Shown here: piece after piece, positions 32,756 to 41,075 of the stretch
How positions within the stretch are numbered: position 1 is the first letter of the stretch
Layout of the letters: every line of letters starts with the position of its first letter
NCBI GenBank assembly: GCA_040004035.1
Contig: JAMPLN010000004.1
Length of the DNA: 64,000 nucleotides
Reading direction: 5' to 3' (one strand)
Source of the DNA: Microcoleus vaginatus_C
GTDB taxonomy: Bacteria > Cyanobacteriota > Cyanobacteriia > Cyanobacteriales > Microcoleaceae
Made by a program: the position numbers and the translations under genes
Notes under the pieces: generated by a model
What the model saw: the letters and a program-made list of their open reading frames with translations, nothing else
Databases searched by the model: none
Told to the model about the DNA's origin: nothing

Positions 32756-33694
32756 ATGCCTCCTAATTTGGCTATTTCGGGGATAGTGATGAAAAATGAC
32801 TCTTTGGATCTGGTCAAAAGCCTCAGCCCTAGTGCAATGGATCAGATCATGCTATATCTGGCGTTTAGCGCCATGAGAACCAGTGGGCACAGGCACGGGG
32901 CGTTTCTAGACGCGGCCGCAACGGCGGCTAAGTGTGCCATTTATATGACTTATATGGAGCAGGACAACAACCTGCGGATGACCGGACACTTGCATCACAT
33001 TGAGCCTAAACGGGTGAAGGTGATTGTTGAAGAAGTCCGGGAAGCTCTGACTCAGGGAAAATTGCTGAAAATGTTGGGTTCCCAAGAACCTAGATATTTG
33101 ATTCAGTTTCCTTATGTCTGGCTGGAACAGTATGGTTGGATGCCGGGACGCCCTCGCATTCCGGGAAACAATTTGACTGTAGATGAAAAAAAATATCTCG
33201 AAGGCAAGATTCCTCCGAATCCGCCAGACGCTCAACTGATCAATTCTTTTCAGTTTATGGAGTTGATCGAGTTTCTGCACAGGCGATCGCAAGAAGATAT
33301 GTCTCCAGAAAGGCGAATGCCTTTGAGCGAAGCTCTAGCAGAACACATTAAGCGGCGCTTGATCTATTCTGGGACAGTTACTCGCATTGATTCTCCTTGG
33401 GGAATGCCGTTTTATGCCCTGACTCGCGCTACTTACTCTCCCGCAGAGCAGGAAGAGCGGACATTTACTATGGTTGAGGATACGGCTAGATATTTCCGGC
33501 TGATGAAGGATTGGGCGGAAAAACAACCGAATGTGATGCGAATTATGGAGACTTTGGATATTCCGCCGGAACGGCTCGACCAAGCCCTTGAGGAATTAGA
33601 TGAAATTATTCGCAATTGGGCCGATCGCTATCACAAGCGGGGCGAACCGACGATGATTTTACAAATGGTTTTTGGGCCGCAAGACGACGCTTAG
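32756..33694 (+). CDS. hetR: Heterocyst differentiation / multicellularity regulator HetR
   Basis: A HetR of 312 residues from ATG 32756, which has GGAGG 8 nt upstream. An internal ATG at 32789 gives 301 residues, nearer the 299 of Anabaena. Near-identity to the family is plain in SAMDQIMLYLAFSAMRTSGH, RHGAFLDAAATAAKCAIYMTY and YSGTVTRIDSPWGMPFYALTR. HetR is a dimeric DNA-binding protein and the master activator of heterocyst formation, also kept in many filaments that make none. The C-terminal hood keeps EELDEIIR (EELD codons at 33590-33601), the region implicated in PatS binding, so response to RGSGR peptides is expected. Confidence 0.96.
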   Translation: MPPNLAISGIVMKNDSLDLVKSLSPSAMDQIMLYLAFSAMRTSGHRHGAFLDAAATAAKCAIYMTYMEQDNNLRMTGHLHHIEPKRVKVIVEEVREALTQGKLLKMLGSQEPRYLIQFPYVWLEQYGWMPGRPRIPGNNLTVDEKKYLEGKIPPNPPDAQLINSFQFMELIEFLHRRSQEDMSPERRMPLSEALAEHIKRRLIYSGTVTRIDSPWGMPFYALTRATYSPAEQEERTFTMVEDTARYFRLMKDWAEKQPNVMRIMETLDIPPERLDQALEELDEIIRNWADRYHKRGEPTMILQMVFGPQDDA

Positions 33695-33699
33695 TTTGA

Positions 33700-33763
33700 T
33701 TAACTATTAATCATTAGTCATGAGTTGATTGCTTGAGACTAATGACTAATGATTAATAGCTAA
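33700..33763. terminator. 22-bp inverted repeat after hetR
   Basis: 33700-33721 pairs with 33742-33763 (one mismatch) around a 20-nt loop. It is A/T-rich and composed of ATTAATCATTAGTCAT-type repeat units. It lies 6 bp after the hetR stop and probably ends its transcript. Confidence 0.6.
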
Positions 33764-33868
33764 TAACTCGCGATGCCGAAACCGGGTTTTTATGGAAAAT
33801 ACTGCGTTAAGGCCTTGAATTCTCGTAATAAACCAGGTTGATTGGGTCGCGAATGCGTCCAAGATTAA

Positions 33869-34708
33869 CTAAGCTAAAAAAGCTCTCCATGTCGCCGCTA
33901 AAACGATTGCTGCGATCGCTCCTATGAGCGTATTGAAAAAATTTACCACCTCGTTCGTGAGCCACTCAAACTTTGATTGCACCGTCGCGCCAATCACGCT
34001 CTCGATATTCGTGGCAATAAAAGCTGAAATAATACAAAAAACAATTCCTGTCAAGTCTATTAAACCGACGGCCCAACTCAAAAGCGCGATCAGAATTGAG
34101 CCGACAATACCTGCGATCGTTCCTTCCAAACTTACGGCCCCTTCCGTACCCCTAGGTACAGGCTGCAAGCTGGTAATCAAAAAAGTCCGCTTGCCGTAAG
34201 CTTTGCCGATTTCGCTGGCGCTGGTATCGGAAAGTTTGGTGCAAAAACTCGCCGCGTAACCCAGCAATAACAGGGAAATAACATCTTGTGGCACAGGCAT
34301 CTTGCCTGTCTCTCCTAAAACAGACATTTTGCCTGTCTCTCCTAAAATAGATAATGCCAAAACTCCCAAAGCACAAAGAGTAGCGGTTAAAGCAGAACCC
34401 CAGACATTTTCGGGGCCTCGTGCGCCTGAACGCTTTTCGGCTATGCCTTCTGCTTCTTTTTGGGCTTTGCCGATGCGGGTAACTCCCGAACCGACAAGAA
34501 AGTAAAACATCACCACAGCATAGCCTTGCCATCCCAAACAGCCCCAGATGAGGACACCCAATACCCAGCCGTGAAATTGGCCAGCGGGAGTGAGCAATTT
34601 TTTAGGAGCAATGGTGGCGAGCGCGAGTAAAACTGTATTTAGGGCGATCGCCACCAACCAAGGATTAGACCAAGATAAATAATTAAAGAACAATTCTGAA
34701 TTCTGCAT
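33869..34708 (-). CDS. DUF92 / TIGR00297 membrane protein (VTE6-like)
   Basis: A 279-residue polytopic membrane protein with about seven hydrophobic segments. It matches the DUF92 family in PAGQFHGWVLGVLIWG, GKAQKEAEG, RGPENVWGSA and FCTKLSDTSASEIGKAYGKR. The plant member VTE6 is a phytyl-phosphate kinase in the tocopherol salvage pathway, and cyanobacterial relatives are thought to act on phytyl or prenyl phosphates. An in-frame insert LGETGKM (two copies, then PVPQ) around residues 121-145 comes from a dispersed repeat. The gene is divergent from the VOC gene with an 11-bp gap. Confidence 0.82.
   Translation of the reverse strand: MQNSELFFNYLSWSNPWLVAIALNTVLLALATIAPKKLLTPAGQFHGWVLGVLIWGCLGWQGYAVVMFYFLVGSGVTRIGKAQKEAEGIAEKRSGARGPENVWGSALTATLCALGVLALSILGETGKMSVLGETGKMPVPQDVISLLLLGYAASFCTKLSDTSASEIGKAYGKRTFLITSLQPVPRGTEGAVSLEGTIAGIVGSILIALLSWAVGLIDLTGIVFCIISAFIATNIESVIGATVQSKFEWLTNEVVNFFNTLIGAIAAIVLAATWRAFLA
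34277..34350 (-). repeat. Dispersed repeat inside the DUF92 coding sequence
   Basis: Two tandem 30-bp units of the type CTTGCCTGTCTCTCCTAAAA, read on the minus strand as ILGETGKM and VLGETGKM, then PVPQ. The same repeat (GGCATCTTGCCTGT, GGCATCCTGCCTGC, GGCATCCTGCCCG) occurs in intergenic DNA near 53,445 and 63,300-63,420. The length is a multiple of three, so the frame survives. Confidence 0.7.
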
Positions 34709-34719
34709 TTAGTACCTCC

Positions 34720-35151
34720 ATGAGCCAAGTCTTATTTCATCTTGCCTTCCCCGTGACCGATATTGCCCAAACCAAAGCGTTCTACGTAGACGGACTCGGC
34801 TGCCAACTAGGTCGCGAATCGCCAAATTCTGCGATTATGGGTTTGTGTGGGCATCAAATTGTCGCCCACGTCAGCCGCGAACCTTTGACGCCTCAGCGAG
34901 GCATCTATCCCCGGCATTTTGGGTTAATTTTTACTTCCGAAGCTGACTGGGAAGCGTTGCTAGAAAAAGCCCAGCAAAACAACTTAAATTTCTATCAAGA
35001 ACCGAGACGGCGATTTGTTGGTTTGCCTACAGAACACCGTACTTTCTTCTTAGAAGACCCTTTCCACAATATACTTGAGTTCAAGTATTATTGTGAACCT
35101 GAAGCAATTTTTGGTCGCAGCGAATACGCTGAAGTTGGGGATGCTGTTTGA
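34720..35151 (+). CDS. VOC (glyoxalase/dioxygenase superfamily) protein
   Basis: A 143-residue single-module vicinal-oxygen-chelate protein. The first beta-alpha-beta unit starts HLAFPVTDIAQTKAFYVDGLGC, and the second ends FFLEDPFHNILEFKYY, with metal-ligand-type His and Glu in place (HLAFPV; NILEFKYY). Members are dioxygenases, glyoxalases or resistance proteins. Nothing here sets the substrate. It is very close to the divergent DUF92 gene, so the two share a promoter region of only about 11 bp. Confidence 0.8.
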   Translation: MSQVLFHLAFPVTDIAQTKAFYVDGLGCQLGRESPNSAIMGLCGHQIVAHVSREPLTPQRGIYPRHFGLIFTSEADWEALLEKAQQNNLNFYQEPRRRFVGLPTEHRTFFLEDPFHNILEFKYYCEPEAIFGRSEYAEVGDAV

Positions 35152-35276
35152 TATTTAGTCCGGTAGCGATTTGCCGCCTGTGGGGGCGGGGTTAGGAAAT
35201 TGTTGGTTTTAGGCAATTACTGTAGGTGAAACCTGCCCCTACAAAATTTGACATTATACAACAATGAATCAAACGG
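35152..35276. repeat. GGGGCGGG-type repeat between convergent genes
   Basis: TGTGGGGGCGGGGTTA (from about 35,179) and AACCTGCCCCTACA (about 35,230-35,243) are inverted copies of the family described at 5786-6025. They probably end both converging transcripts. Confidence 0.55.
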
Positions 35277-35888
35277 TTAATCCTGAACTTTCAATGGTTC
35301 TGAAAGAGCTTCAGCGACCGCTTTTAAACTGCTGGAATGCCTCGCCATCATGGCATGGGCGAAAACAGACAATTTTACTTCTTTTGCAGCAGATATTTGG
35401 GAACTAGAAGCCGGTACGATGATGAAATCCCACTCTGTCCAAATCGAAGTAAAATTGAGCTTTTCCAACAAGGCCGCATCTCGATTTAAATCTTGCAGAA
35501 AAGCACTGCCAGGACGCATTTGAACGCAGCCTTTTCCCCAGAGAGTGTAAGCCATCCAAGTACCGCTGTGAGGAGAAGATATCGCAATAAAGCGCTGCAC
35601 TCGGTTAATGCCACCTAACCTTTGGAGGTAGTAGCGAGTTACTAAACCACCCATGCTCAATCCTACTATATCTAGATGCTGTTCTGGCGCAAAGGTTTTG
35701 TCTATATAATCTGCTATTTGTTGGGCTAATTCGTCTATGCTGGCGTTGCCCCAATGGGGCGAGAGATTGAGGGTGTAGACTGACCATCCCAGTTGGGTGA
35801 GGTAGGCAGACATTTTGTAAAAAATTCCCGATTTTCTGAAGATTCCGTGAATTAGCAAGACTGGGTTGCGGCTGAAATTGCTATTCAT
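35277..35888 (-). CDS. Alpha/beta-hydrolase, lipase-like (copy 2 of a tandem pair)
   Basis: A 203-residue esterase/lipase of the PGAP1/EstA-like type. Oxyanion motif LLIHGIF is near residues 11-17, and the nucleophile elbow GLSMGG (Ser near residue 77) is followed by the SPHSG segment. The later Asp and His are not certain. It is about 60 percent identical by eye to the upstream gene (35,891-36,508). The two are separated by 2 bp, so this is a tandem duplication. No signal peptide, so it is probably cytoplasmic or membrane-associated. Confidence 0.8.
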   Translation of the reverse strand: MNSNFSRNPVLLIHGIFRKSGIFYKMSAYLTQLGWSVYTLNLSPHWGNASIDELAQQIADYIDKTFAPEQHLDIVGLSMGGLVTRYYLQRLGGINRVQRFIAISSPHSGTWMAYTLWGKGCVQMRPGSAFLQDLNRDAALLEKLNFTSIWTEWDFIIVPASSSQISAAKEVKLSVFAHAMMARHSSSLKAVAEALSEPLKVQD

Positions 35889-35890
35889 TT

Positions 35891-36508
35891 TTAAGTGGAA
35901 ATTTTATTTTCTATAGGTGCTTTGAGTTCTTCAACTAATGCGTTAATACTTAGGGGTTCTGTCACCATTTGGCGGTGCAGCAAAACGTTGACTTTAACTT
36001 CTTTACCTACTGGCATTTGGGAACTGTTCGCCGGTACAATCATTATGTCAAATGGCGTCCACATTGATGTAAAGTTTATGCGTTTGAGCATTGTCACATC
36101 TTGATTCAAATCGCGCAGCAAGCCACTATCGGGGCGCATATCCAGGTATCCTGGTAGGCGTAGGGAATAAGCGGTGAGTGTGCCGTGGTGGGGGGAAGAT
36201 AGGGTGATGAAACGCTGTACGCGGTTGATTCCTCCGAGTCGCTGGACGTAGTAGCGACTGACGATGCCACCCATGCTGTAGCCTACTATGTCTAAAGGCT
36301 GTTCTGGATCGAAGGTTTCAGAGATGTAGTCTGCGAGTTGCTTGGCCAGTAAGTCGAGGCTGAGGCTGCCGTCGTTGGGGGTGAGGTTGAGGCTGTGGAC
36401 TGACCATCCGAGTTCGGTGAGGCGGGCGGACATTGTGTTGAAAATAATTTTTGTGTCCCAGATGCCGTGTAGGAGGATGACGGGATTGCGATCGAGCGAA
36501 CTGTTCAT
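35891..36508 (-). CDS. Alpha/beta-hydrolase, lipase-like (copy 1 of a tandem pair)
   Basis: About 205 residues from ATG at 36508 (MNSSLDRNPVILLHGIWD), chosen because it matches the start of the paralogue (MNSNFSRNPVLLIHGIF). The frame is open upstream to 36664, but that extension has no counterpart. Nucleophile elbow GYSMGG, then SSPHHGTLTAY. It is the first gene of the pair, and both probably share one transcript. Substrate unknown; small-ester or lipid hydrolysis is likely from the family. Confidence 0.8.
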   Translation of the reverse strand: MNSSLDRNPVILLHGIWDTKIIFNTMSARLTELGWSVHSLNLTPNDGSLSLDLLAKQLADYISETFDPEQPLDIVGYSMGGIVSRYYVQRLGGINRVQRFITLSSPHHGTLTAYSLRLPGYLDMRPDSGLLRDLNQDVTMLKRINFTSMWTPFDIMIVPANSSQMPVGKEVKVNVLLHRQMVTEPLSINALVEELKAPIENKIST

Positions 36509-36826
36509 TTGAAAAGAAAATTGCTTGCTAATTACAGCATAAATCACTCCCCTAGGGAGTTTTACCCCTACTAGGACAGCTAGCGAATCGGATCGAGGTA
36601 CGATCGACAATGAGTGGGAATCCCTAACAAATTCTGAGATACTTTGTAAATAAGTGCAAAGCACTGTGAGTATTCATACCTAAAATTTGCTTTGATGAGG
36701 TAGCTTAAATATAGGCAAATGTAAATTTTGATGAATAAATGTAGACAAAGGTTGCCCTAGCTCGTAATCTAACTTTGTTGACAAGCTTGTACAAATTTCT
36801 CTAAAAGAACAAAAGGAGTAAGTCTA

Positions 36827-37288
36827 ATGTTTGGTTTTATCAAAAATTTCTTCGGCGGTATTTTCGGCTTTTTCGGCAGACTGTTGGGCTTGAAAAAGTC
36901 TGAATATTTCCTAGATTTGGGCGAATCGGGAGCGAAGGAACCAGCAAAAGTTGCGCCTGCGAAGTCTGAGCCTGTGGCGATCGCACCGGCAAAAGTTGAG
37001 CCTGTTAAGTCTGAGAAGTCTGAGAAGTCTGAACCGGCTAAGAAGGCTAAGGTAGAGAAAAAGTCTAAGAAAGACAAGGAACCAGTCGCTAGCGTTCCTG
37101 CTAATACTCCCGAACCTGCGAAGATACCTGCAGCGGCAGCAACTAACGGGAAAGTGCCGAGTCAAGCTGAACCGAATCGGACTTTTGCTCCTAATAATTT
37201 AATGCCGACACCAAATGGAAGTCGTCGAACCCCTGGCCCCAGCATGAACAATTTCCGGGAAATGGCCCGTCAGGTGAAAACGAAATAG
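36827..37288 (+). CDS. Small cyanobacterial protein with Lys/Pro/Ala-rich tail
   Basis: A 153-residue protein. The first 35 residues (MFGFIKNFFGGIFGFFGRLLGLKKSEYFLDL) form an amphipathic or membrane-associated hydrophobic helix followed by a short conserved-looking segment. From residue 40 to the end it is a low-complexity, Lys/Pro/Ala/Ser-rich disordered tail containing repeated AKVEPVKSEKSE-type units. An AAGGAG ribosome binding site precedes the ATG. The N-terminal helix type is seen in other cyanobacterial hypothetical proteins. No function can be assigned. Confidence 0.7.
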   Translation: MFGFIKNFFGGIFGFFGRLLGLKKSEYFLDLGESGAKEPAKVAPAKSEPVAIAPAKVEPVKSEKSEKSEPAKKAKVEKKSKKDKEPVASVPANTPEPAKIPAAAATNGKVPSQAEPNRTFAPNNLMPTPNGSRRTPGPSMNNFREMARQVKTK

Positions 37289-37349
37289 GAAATTGGGAAT
37301 TGATAATAGGGAATTGGGCATGGGATAATTCCCAATGCTGGCGTTAACA

Positions 37350-37379
37350 AATTAAAAATGGGATTCCTCATTTTTAATT
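37350..37379. terminator. 11-bp perfect hairpin between convergent genes
   Basis: AATTAAAAATG (37350-37360) and CATTTTTAATT (37369-37379) with an 8-nt loop. It is A/T-rich, with T-runs on either strand, and suits a bidirectional terminator for the small protein gene and the TPR gene. Confidence 0.6.
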
Positions 37380-37392
37380 GTAACTCTTTGTT

Positions 37393-38550
37393 CTATTCCC
37401 TATTTTCTGGGTTTCTGAGGAAGGCTAATGCGCTGTATAGCTGAAAAGCTGAGTCCCAAGGAGTTTCGGATTTGCGCTCGACTTCTATATGAGATTCGAT
37501 CTTGCTCAACATATTAGTGTAATCGAGCACTGTCTCGGCAAAGGGCGTAAATTCTGACCAAACTGTAACGTCAAGCTGGCGATCGAATATTTCCAGTAAG
37601 TTATTCCAGTTAATTCTGGTGGTACTTTGAGGAATTTGTTGAGAGTTTTTGACTCTCGATGTTTTGTTTTTCGGGTTCGGTGAAGTGGGAAGTTCGGCAG
37701 AAGCTTTGGTGAAGTCAACTCCTTGTTGAAATTCGTAACTTTGGTCGCAAATTCGCAGAATGCAGTTTCTGCTGGGAATGTGCAAGTCACAGATTTGAGC
37801 GTAATCTTGCCTGATTTCTCTGTGGCGAAATTGATCCTTTCTGCGGTTGGGGGAGTAGTCCATGACTTCGATGAACATCGGCAACAAGCCTTCTACTCTT
37901 TGGGTAACTTCTGACCAGCTAAATTCGATCGCACCGAGTCGCTCGAGTTTATCTTTGCAAACAACGGCTGGAGAAGAGAGAGAGTGGAAGTGTTGCACTC
38001 GGAAGATTTGGATTTTTTGAATATCGCTTAGGGTTGCCCAAAATACGGGAATGCCGGCGTTGAGGAGTTCTTGACCGTAAATTCGGAGTTCGGCGATGGG
38101 GCCAGTTTTGTAGAGTCTCCAGCCGCGGCTTTGGATTTGCATCCGGGTTGTGTAGGCGTCGATTTTAAAGATTCTGCTGATATTTTGTACGGCTGCGGCT
38201 TTGTTTTCGGGACTCACGGGTTCGAGGATAAGGAGTCCGGGTTCGAGGTTGCTGGGGTCGTTTTTGGCGGTTTCTATGGCTTGTTGGCGGAGGTTTTGTT
38301 GTGCGGTTTCAATCCGTTGAATAGCTTGGCGGGTCTGGGAGACGATTTTGGCGTTGGTGATGTCGCGGAGTATTTGTTTGTAGGTTGTTTGGGCTTTTTC
38401 GAGGTTGTTGGTGAGTTCGTAGTAGCGGGCTATATAGTATTGTACCCACGGATTTTCGGGGGATTCTTTTTGTAGTTGTTTGATGAGTTGGGCAGCTTGT
38501 TTGTAGTTTTTACCCTCTAGGGCGGCGACTATTTGGTTGATGTCTGTCAT
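37393..38550 (-). CDS. Tetratricopeptide-repeat-containing protein
   Basis: A 385-residue protein. Residues about 5-80 form two TPR-like helical hairpins (ALEGKNYKQAAQLIKQLQKESPENPWVQYYIARYYELTNNLEKAQTTYKQIL region). The middle section (about residues 100-270) begins with a segment around LLILEPVSPENKAAAVQNISRIF, found in other cyanobacterial TPR proteins of unknown role. The remainder has no motif I know. No signal peptide or membrane segment. TPR segments act in protein contacts, but the partner is unknown. Confidence 0.7.
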   Translation of the reverse strand: MTDINQIVAALEGKNYKQAAQLIKQLQKESPENPWVQYYIARYYELTNNLEKAQTTYKQILRDITNAKIVSQTRQAIQRIETAQQNLRQQAIETAKNDPSNLEPGLLILEPVSPENKAAAVQNISRIFKIDAYTTRMQIQSRGWRLYKTGPIAELRIYGQELLNAGIPVFWATLSDIQKIQIFRVQHFHSLSSPAVVCKDKLERLGAIEFSWSEVTQRVEGLLPMFIEVMDYSPNRRKDQFRHREIRQDYAQICDLHIPSRNCILRICDQSYEFQQGVDFTKASAELPTSPNPKNKTSRVKNSQQIPQSTTRINWNNLLEIFDRQLDVTVWSEFTPFAETVLDYTNMLSKIESHIEVERKSETPWDSAFQLYSALAFLRNPENRE

Positions 38551-38743
38551 GGCGATTGCGGGAATGGCGTTGTTTCTATATTGGCTGATGTTTGGGTGGT
38601 TTCGCCACTGGTTAACAACTTTCGCTGTTATGTTAGTTTGGAATTTTGACCTGTTGGGAAAAATTAAGATTTAAATTTTTTAACCGCAGATGAACGCGGA
38701 TGTGTATAGATGGATGTTGAGTGGATGTGAAAAAAAATATAAG

Positions 38744-39496
38744 TTAAAGCTGATTGGAATTAACGCTTAATGTGTAATTACCTTTGCTTGTGCGATCGCC
38801 TCCTTTAACAACTATTTTATAAGTGCCGTTACTAGGCAATTTTATAGTGAGTTGAGACTCTCGGCGATTCTGGGAGTTGCCTGTTTTTTCGGCAATAGTT
38901 TTGCCGCTGGTGTCCAACAGTGTTATGTTGTGGTCGAATGCTCTGCTTTTGAGGTCGATCGTAATAGATTGACCTGCCCGTCCTTGAAAGGTGTGTTCGC
39001 TGGGGTCGCCGTCTTTGAGGGTTCCCCGCTGCTGTAGGATGGAAAGGGAGGTGAGTTTTGGGCGATCGACATTGCTCAATTCTAAGGCGTAATTGGTCAT
39101 GGGTACATCGAGGCCATTTCCTTCTCGGACTACGATGATAAAAGCTGTTTTGTTGTTGATATCTCGGACTATTTTGTCAATAAATTGGGATTGTATTTGT
39201 TTTGCTGCTAGAGGTTTAGGTTGGTTGAAGTTGGGTTTTGAGGTACAGAAAAGCACGGCTCCGTCTAGATAGCGGGCGGCGTAGAACCAATAGTTTTGAC
39301 CGTTAGTTGTAAATTCGTTTCTGCTAAAGATAGTGAATCTTTCAAGTTGCGGTAGTTGCTGGTTGCGCTGACAATTTTTATCGATGTATATTTCGTTGGC
39401 TGATGGCAGTCGCTGGGCGAAAACTGCTGGTACGGTGGTGGTTACAATTGCTGAGATGAGGGTGAGGGTGAGGGTGAAGGGCGATCTGCTTTTCAT
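38744..39496 (-). CDS. Secreted protein with C-terminal PPC-type domain
   Basis: A 250-residue exported protein with an N-terminal signal peptide (cleavage near TVPAVFAQ, about residue 27). The C-terminal 85 residues look like a bacterial pre-peptidase C-terminal (PPC) domain: FQGRAGQSITIDLKSRAFDHNITLLDTSGKTIAEK, ending GTYKIVVKG. PPC domains occur on secreted proteins and help folding or targeting. The N-terminal 130 residues are unassigned. It is adjacent to another small exported protein gene (LprI-like) on the same strand, 53 bp away. Confidence 0.72.
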   Translation of the reverse strand: MKSRSPFTLTLTLISAIVTTTVPAVFAQRLPSANEIYIDKNCQRNQQLPQLERFTIFSRNEFTTNGQNYWFYAARYLDGAVLFCTSKPNFNQPKPLAAKQIQSQFIDKIVRDINNKTAFIIVVREGNGLDVPMTNYALELSNVDRPKLTSLSILQQRGTLKDGDPSEHTFQGRAGQSITIDLKSRAFDHNITLLDTSGKTIAEKTGNSQNRRESQLTIKLPSNGTYKIVVKGGDRTSKGNYTLSVNSNQL

Positions 39497-39549
39497 AAAT
39501 ACTTGTTTCTCTTTATTGTTGTCAGGTATTGTACGCTGTACTTCCTATT

Positions 39550-39990
39550 TTATCTCTGTTTTAAATACTGTTCTAGTTCCGCAGTGCCCTGTTTCGTCAT
39601 GCGCTCCAAACATTCATTGAGGAAACCTCCATAACCAGTACCGCCACGGTTTTTATAAACTTCAAATTCACAGGTTTTATCTCTTAACTTAATCCACCCT
39701 AATTGTGCTTCAGACAGTAGCGCCCGCTCTTCGCCACTCAATGAGGAAATCAGTTGTTTGTAAACCTCGTTCAGTCGTTTATCCGAGGCTTCGTAATTCA
39801 ACCGAATACAAGTTCTGACTTGTGCATCTCCTTGCGGGCGATCGCAATTAATCTGTTGAGCAATGGGAAAGCTCGGAGATTGTGCAGAAACTGATGTTGT
39901 ACCGAAAATTGCCAAAAGCGCGTGAAGCGAAGCTATCCCGTAGGGAATCGACCAAAAGCGCGATCGATCTTTCCTCAACTCTATTTTCAT
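39550..39990 (-). CDS. LprI/DUF1311-family secreted protein
   Basis: A 146-residue exported protein with a signal peptide (about residues 20-37) and the DUF1311 pattern INCDRPQ...CIRLNYEASDKRLNEVYKQLI, LSEAQLGWIKLRDKTCEFE and NECLERMTKQ, with cysteines likely paired. LprI from mycobacteria is a lysozyme inhibitor and other members are of unknown role. It lies upstream of the PPC-domain gene on the same strand, so the two may be expressed together. Confidence 0.82.
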   Translation of the reverse strand: MKIELRKDRSRFWSIPYGIASLHALLAIFGTTSVSAQSPSFPIAQQINCDRPQGDAQVRTCIRLNYEASDKRLNEVYKQLISSLSGEERALLSEAQLGWIKLRDKTCEFEVYKNRGGTGYGGFLNECLERMTKQGTAELEQYLKQR

Positions 39991-40037
39991 TCACCCTCAA
40001 CCCACCTATTTTATGAATTATTTGTTATTTGTTGATA

Positions 40038-40814
40038 TTAGCACTTTTCAAAGGCCGCTCCAACTAAAGACAAAGCCACAATCGGTGCTGTCACCGCTCT
40101 CAGAATTCTACTCCCCAAAGAAACAGCTTCAAAATCAAATTCGATCGCTCTTTCCACCTCACCCTCAGTCCATCCACCCTCCGGCCCAACAGCAATCACA
40201 ATCGATAATTCTCCCCCAGCCGGGGGCGGGGACGGGGGCACCGCCCCTACCAAGGGGGGATGGAAAATACCAATCAAACAATCCCACAAATGCCGATTGT
40301 CGCCGCGAGCAACACAAATAAATCGATATTTTTGACCGCAATCTTTCACAGCAACATCAAACGAAACAGGCTCTAAAATCGTCGGCACAATTTGACGTTC
40401 CGACTGTTCCGCCGCCTCCGCAGCAATTCTCCTCCACCGATCGACCTTCTGAGAACTCGGTTTGAGCAAAGTTCGATCGCTCGTCACCGGCACAATACTT
40501 GCCACCCCCAACTCGGCCGCCTGCCTGACAACCTCATCAAAGCCATTTCCCTTGGGCAATGCCGCCATCAAAGTTACTTCAACGGGTAGCTCCCTGTTCA
40601 CAGCAATCTCCTCTGCTATCGAGGCAAATAACCCGGTTTCCCGCACTTCTAGGACTGCTAACCACCAATGTCCCCGTCCGTCCATTGCAATAAATCGATC
40701 GCCCGCTTGCAAACGTAGCACTCGATTTAAATAATGCTGCTGTTCTCTAGTTAAGTCGATTTTGCGATCGCAAATTTGAGCGGCAGTAATTGCTAATCTT
40801 TGTAATTGAGGCAT
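40038..40814 (-). CDS. rsmE: 16S rRNA (uracil(1498)-N3)-methyltransferase
   Basis: A 258-residue RsmE: N-terminal PUA-like domain (residues about 1-75) and a C-terminal SPOUT knot domain with ELGVASIVPVTSDRT, AEQSERQIVPTI, IAVGPEGGWTEGE and LGSRILRAVTAPIVAL. It methylates U1498 of 16S rRNA using S-adenosylmethionine. Just before the knot sequence IAVGPEGG it contains HPPLVGAVPPSPPPAGGE, encoded by a GGGGCGGG-type dispersed repeat (40,208-40,262). This insert lies in a loop and keeps the frame. Confidence 0.92.
   Translation of the reverse strand: MPQLQRLAITAAQICDRKIDLTREQQHYLNRVLRLQAGDRFIAMDGRGHWWLAVLEVRETGLFASIAEEIAVNRELPVEVTLMAALPKGNGFDEVVRQAAELGVASIVPVTSDRTLLKPSSQKVDRWRRIAAEAAEQSERQIVPTILEPVSFDVAVKDCGQKYRFICVARGDNRHLWDCLIGIFHPPLVGAVPPSPPPAGGELSIVIAVGPEGGWTEGEVERAIEFDFEAVSLGSRILRAVTAPIVALSLVGAAFEKC
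40208..40262 (-). repeat. Dispersed repeat inside rsmE
   Basis: GGGGGCGGGGACGGGGGC and ACCGCCCCTACCAAGGGG within the coding sequence are of the same family as the intergenic repeats at 5786-6025 and 35152-35276. They are translated as a Pro-rich stretch in a loop preceding the SAM-binding knot. Confidence 0.65.
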
Positions 40815-41075
40815 TGAATTTGGGATTGTTCGTTTTCTATTAGAGATTTTTTTATTTAACCGCAGAGAACGCAGAGAACGCAGAGGAATAGAGAATGAGA
40901 GGAGATAGGCAGGCGGGGTTTCAACAGTTCAAAAAACAATAAAGGCAAAGCATCTACAACCGGAATTATTTTACAAATTCAAGTTTTTTTCTGCAAATGC
41001 TCTGCCTTTATATTACTTTTGCCAGAAGTCTATTGAATACAATCGAAAATCACAAAGCGCAAATTTAAAATCGGC
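40815..41075. repeat. Spacer with AACGCAGA repeat
   Basis: A GAGAACGCAGAGAACGCAGAGG tract lies at about 40,863-40,885, a copy of the dispersed AACCGCAGA family. The rest is A/T-rich spacer between sir (ending at 41076) and rsmE. No gene is seen. Confidence 0.5.
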
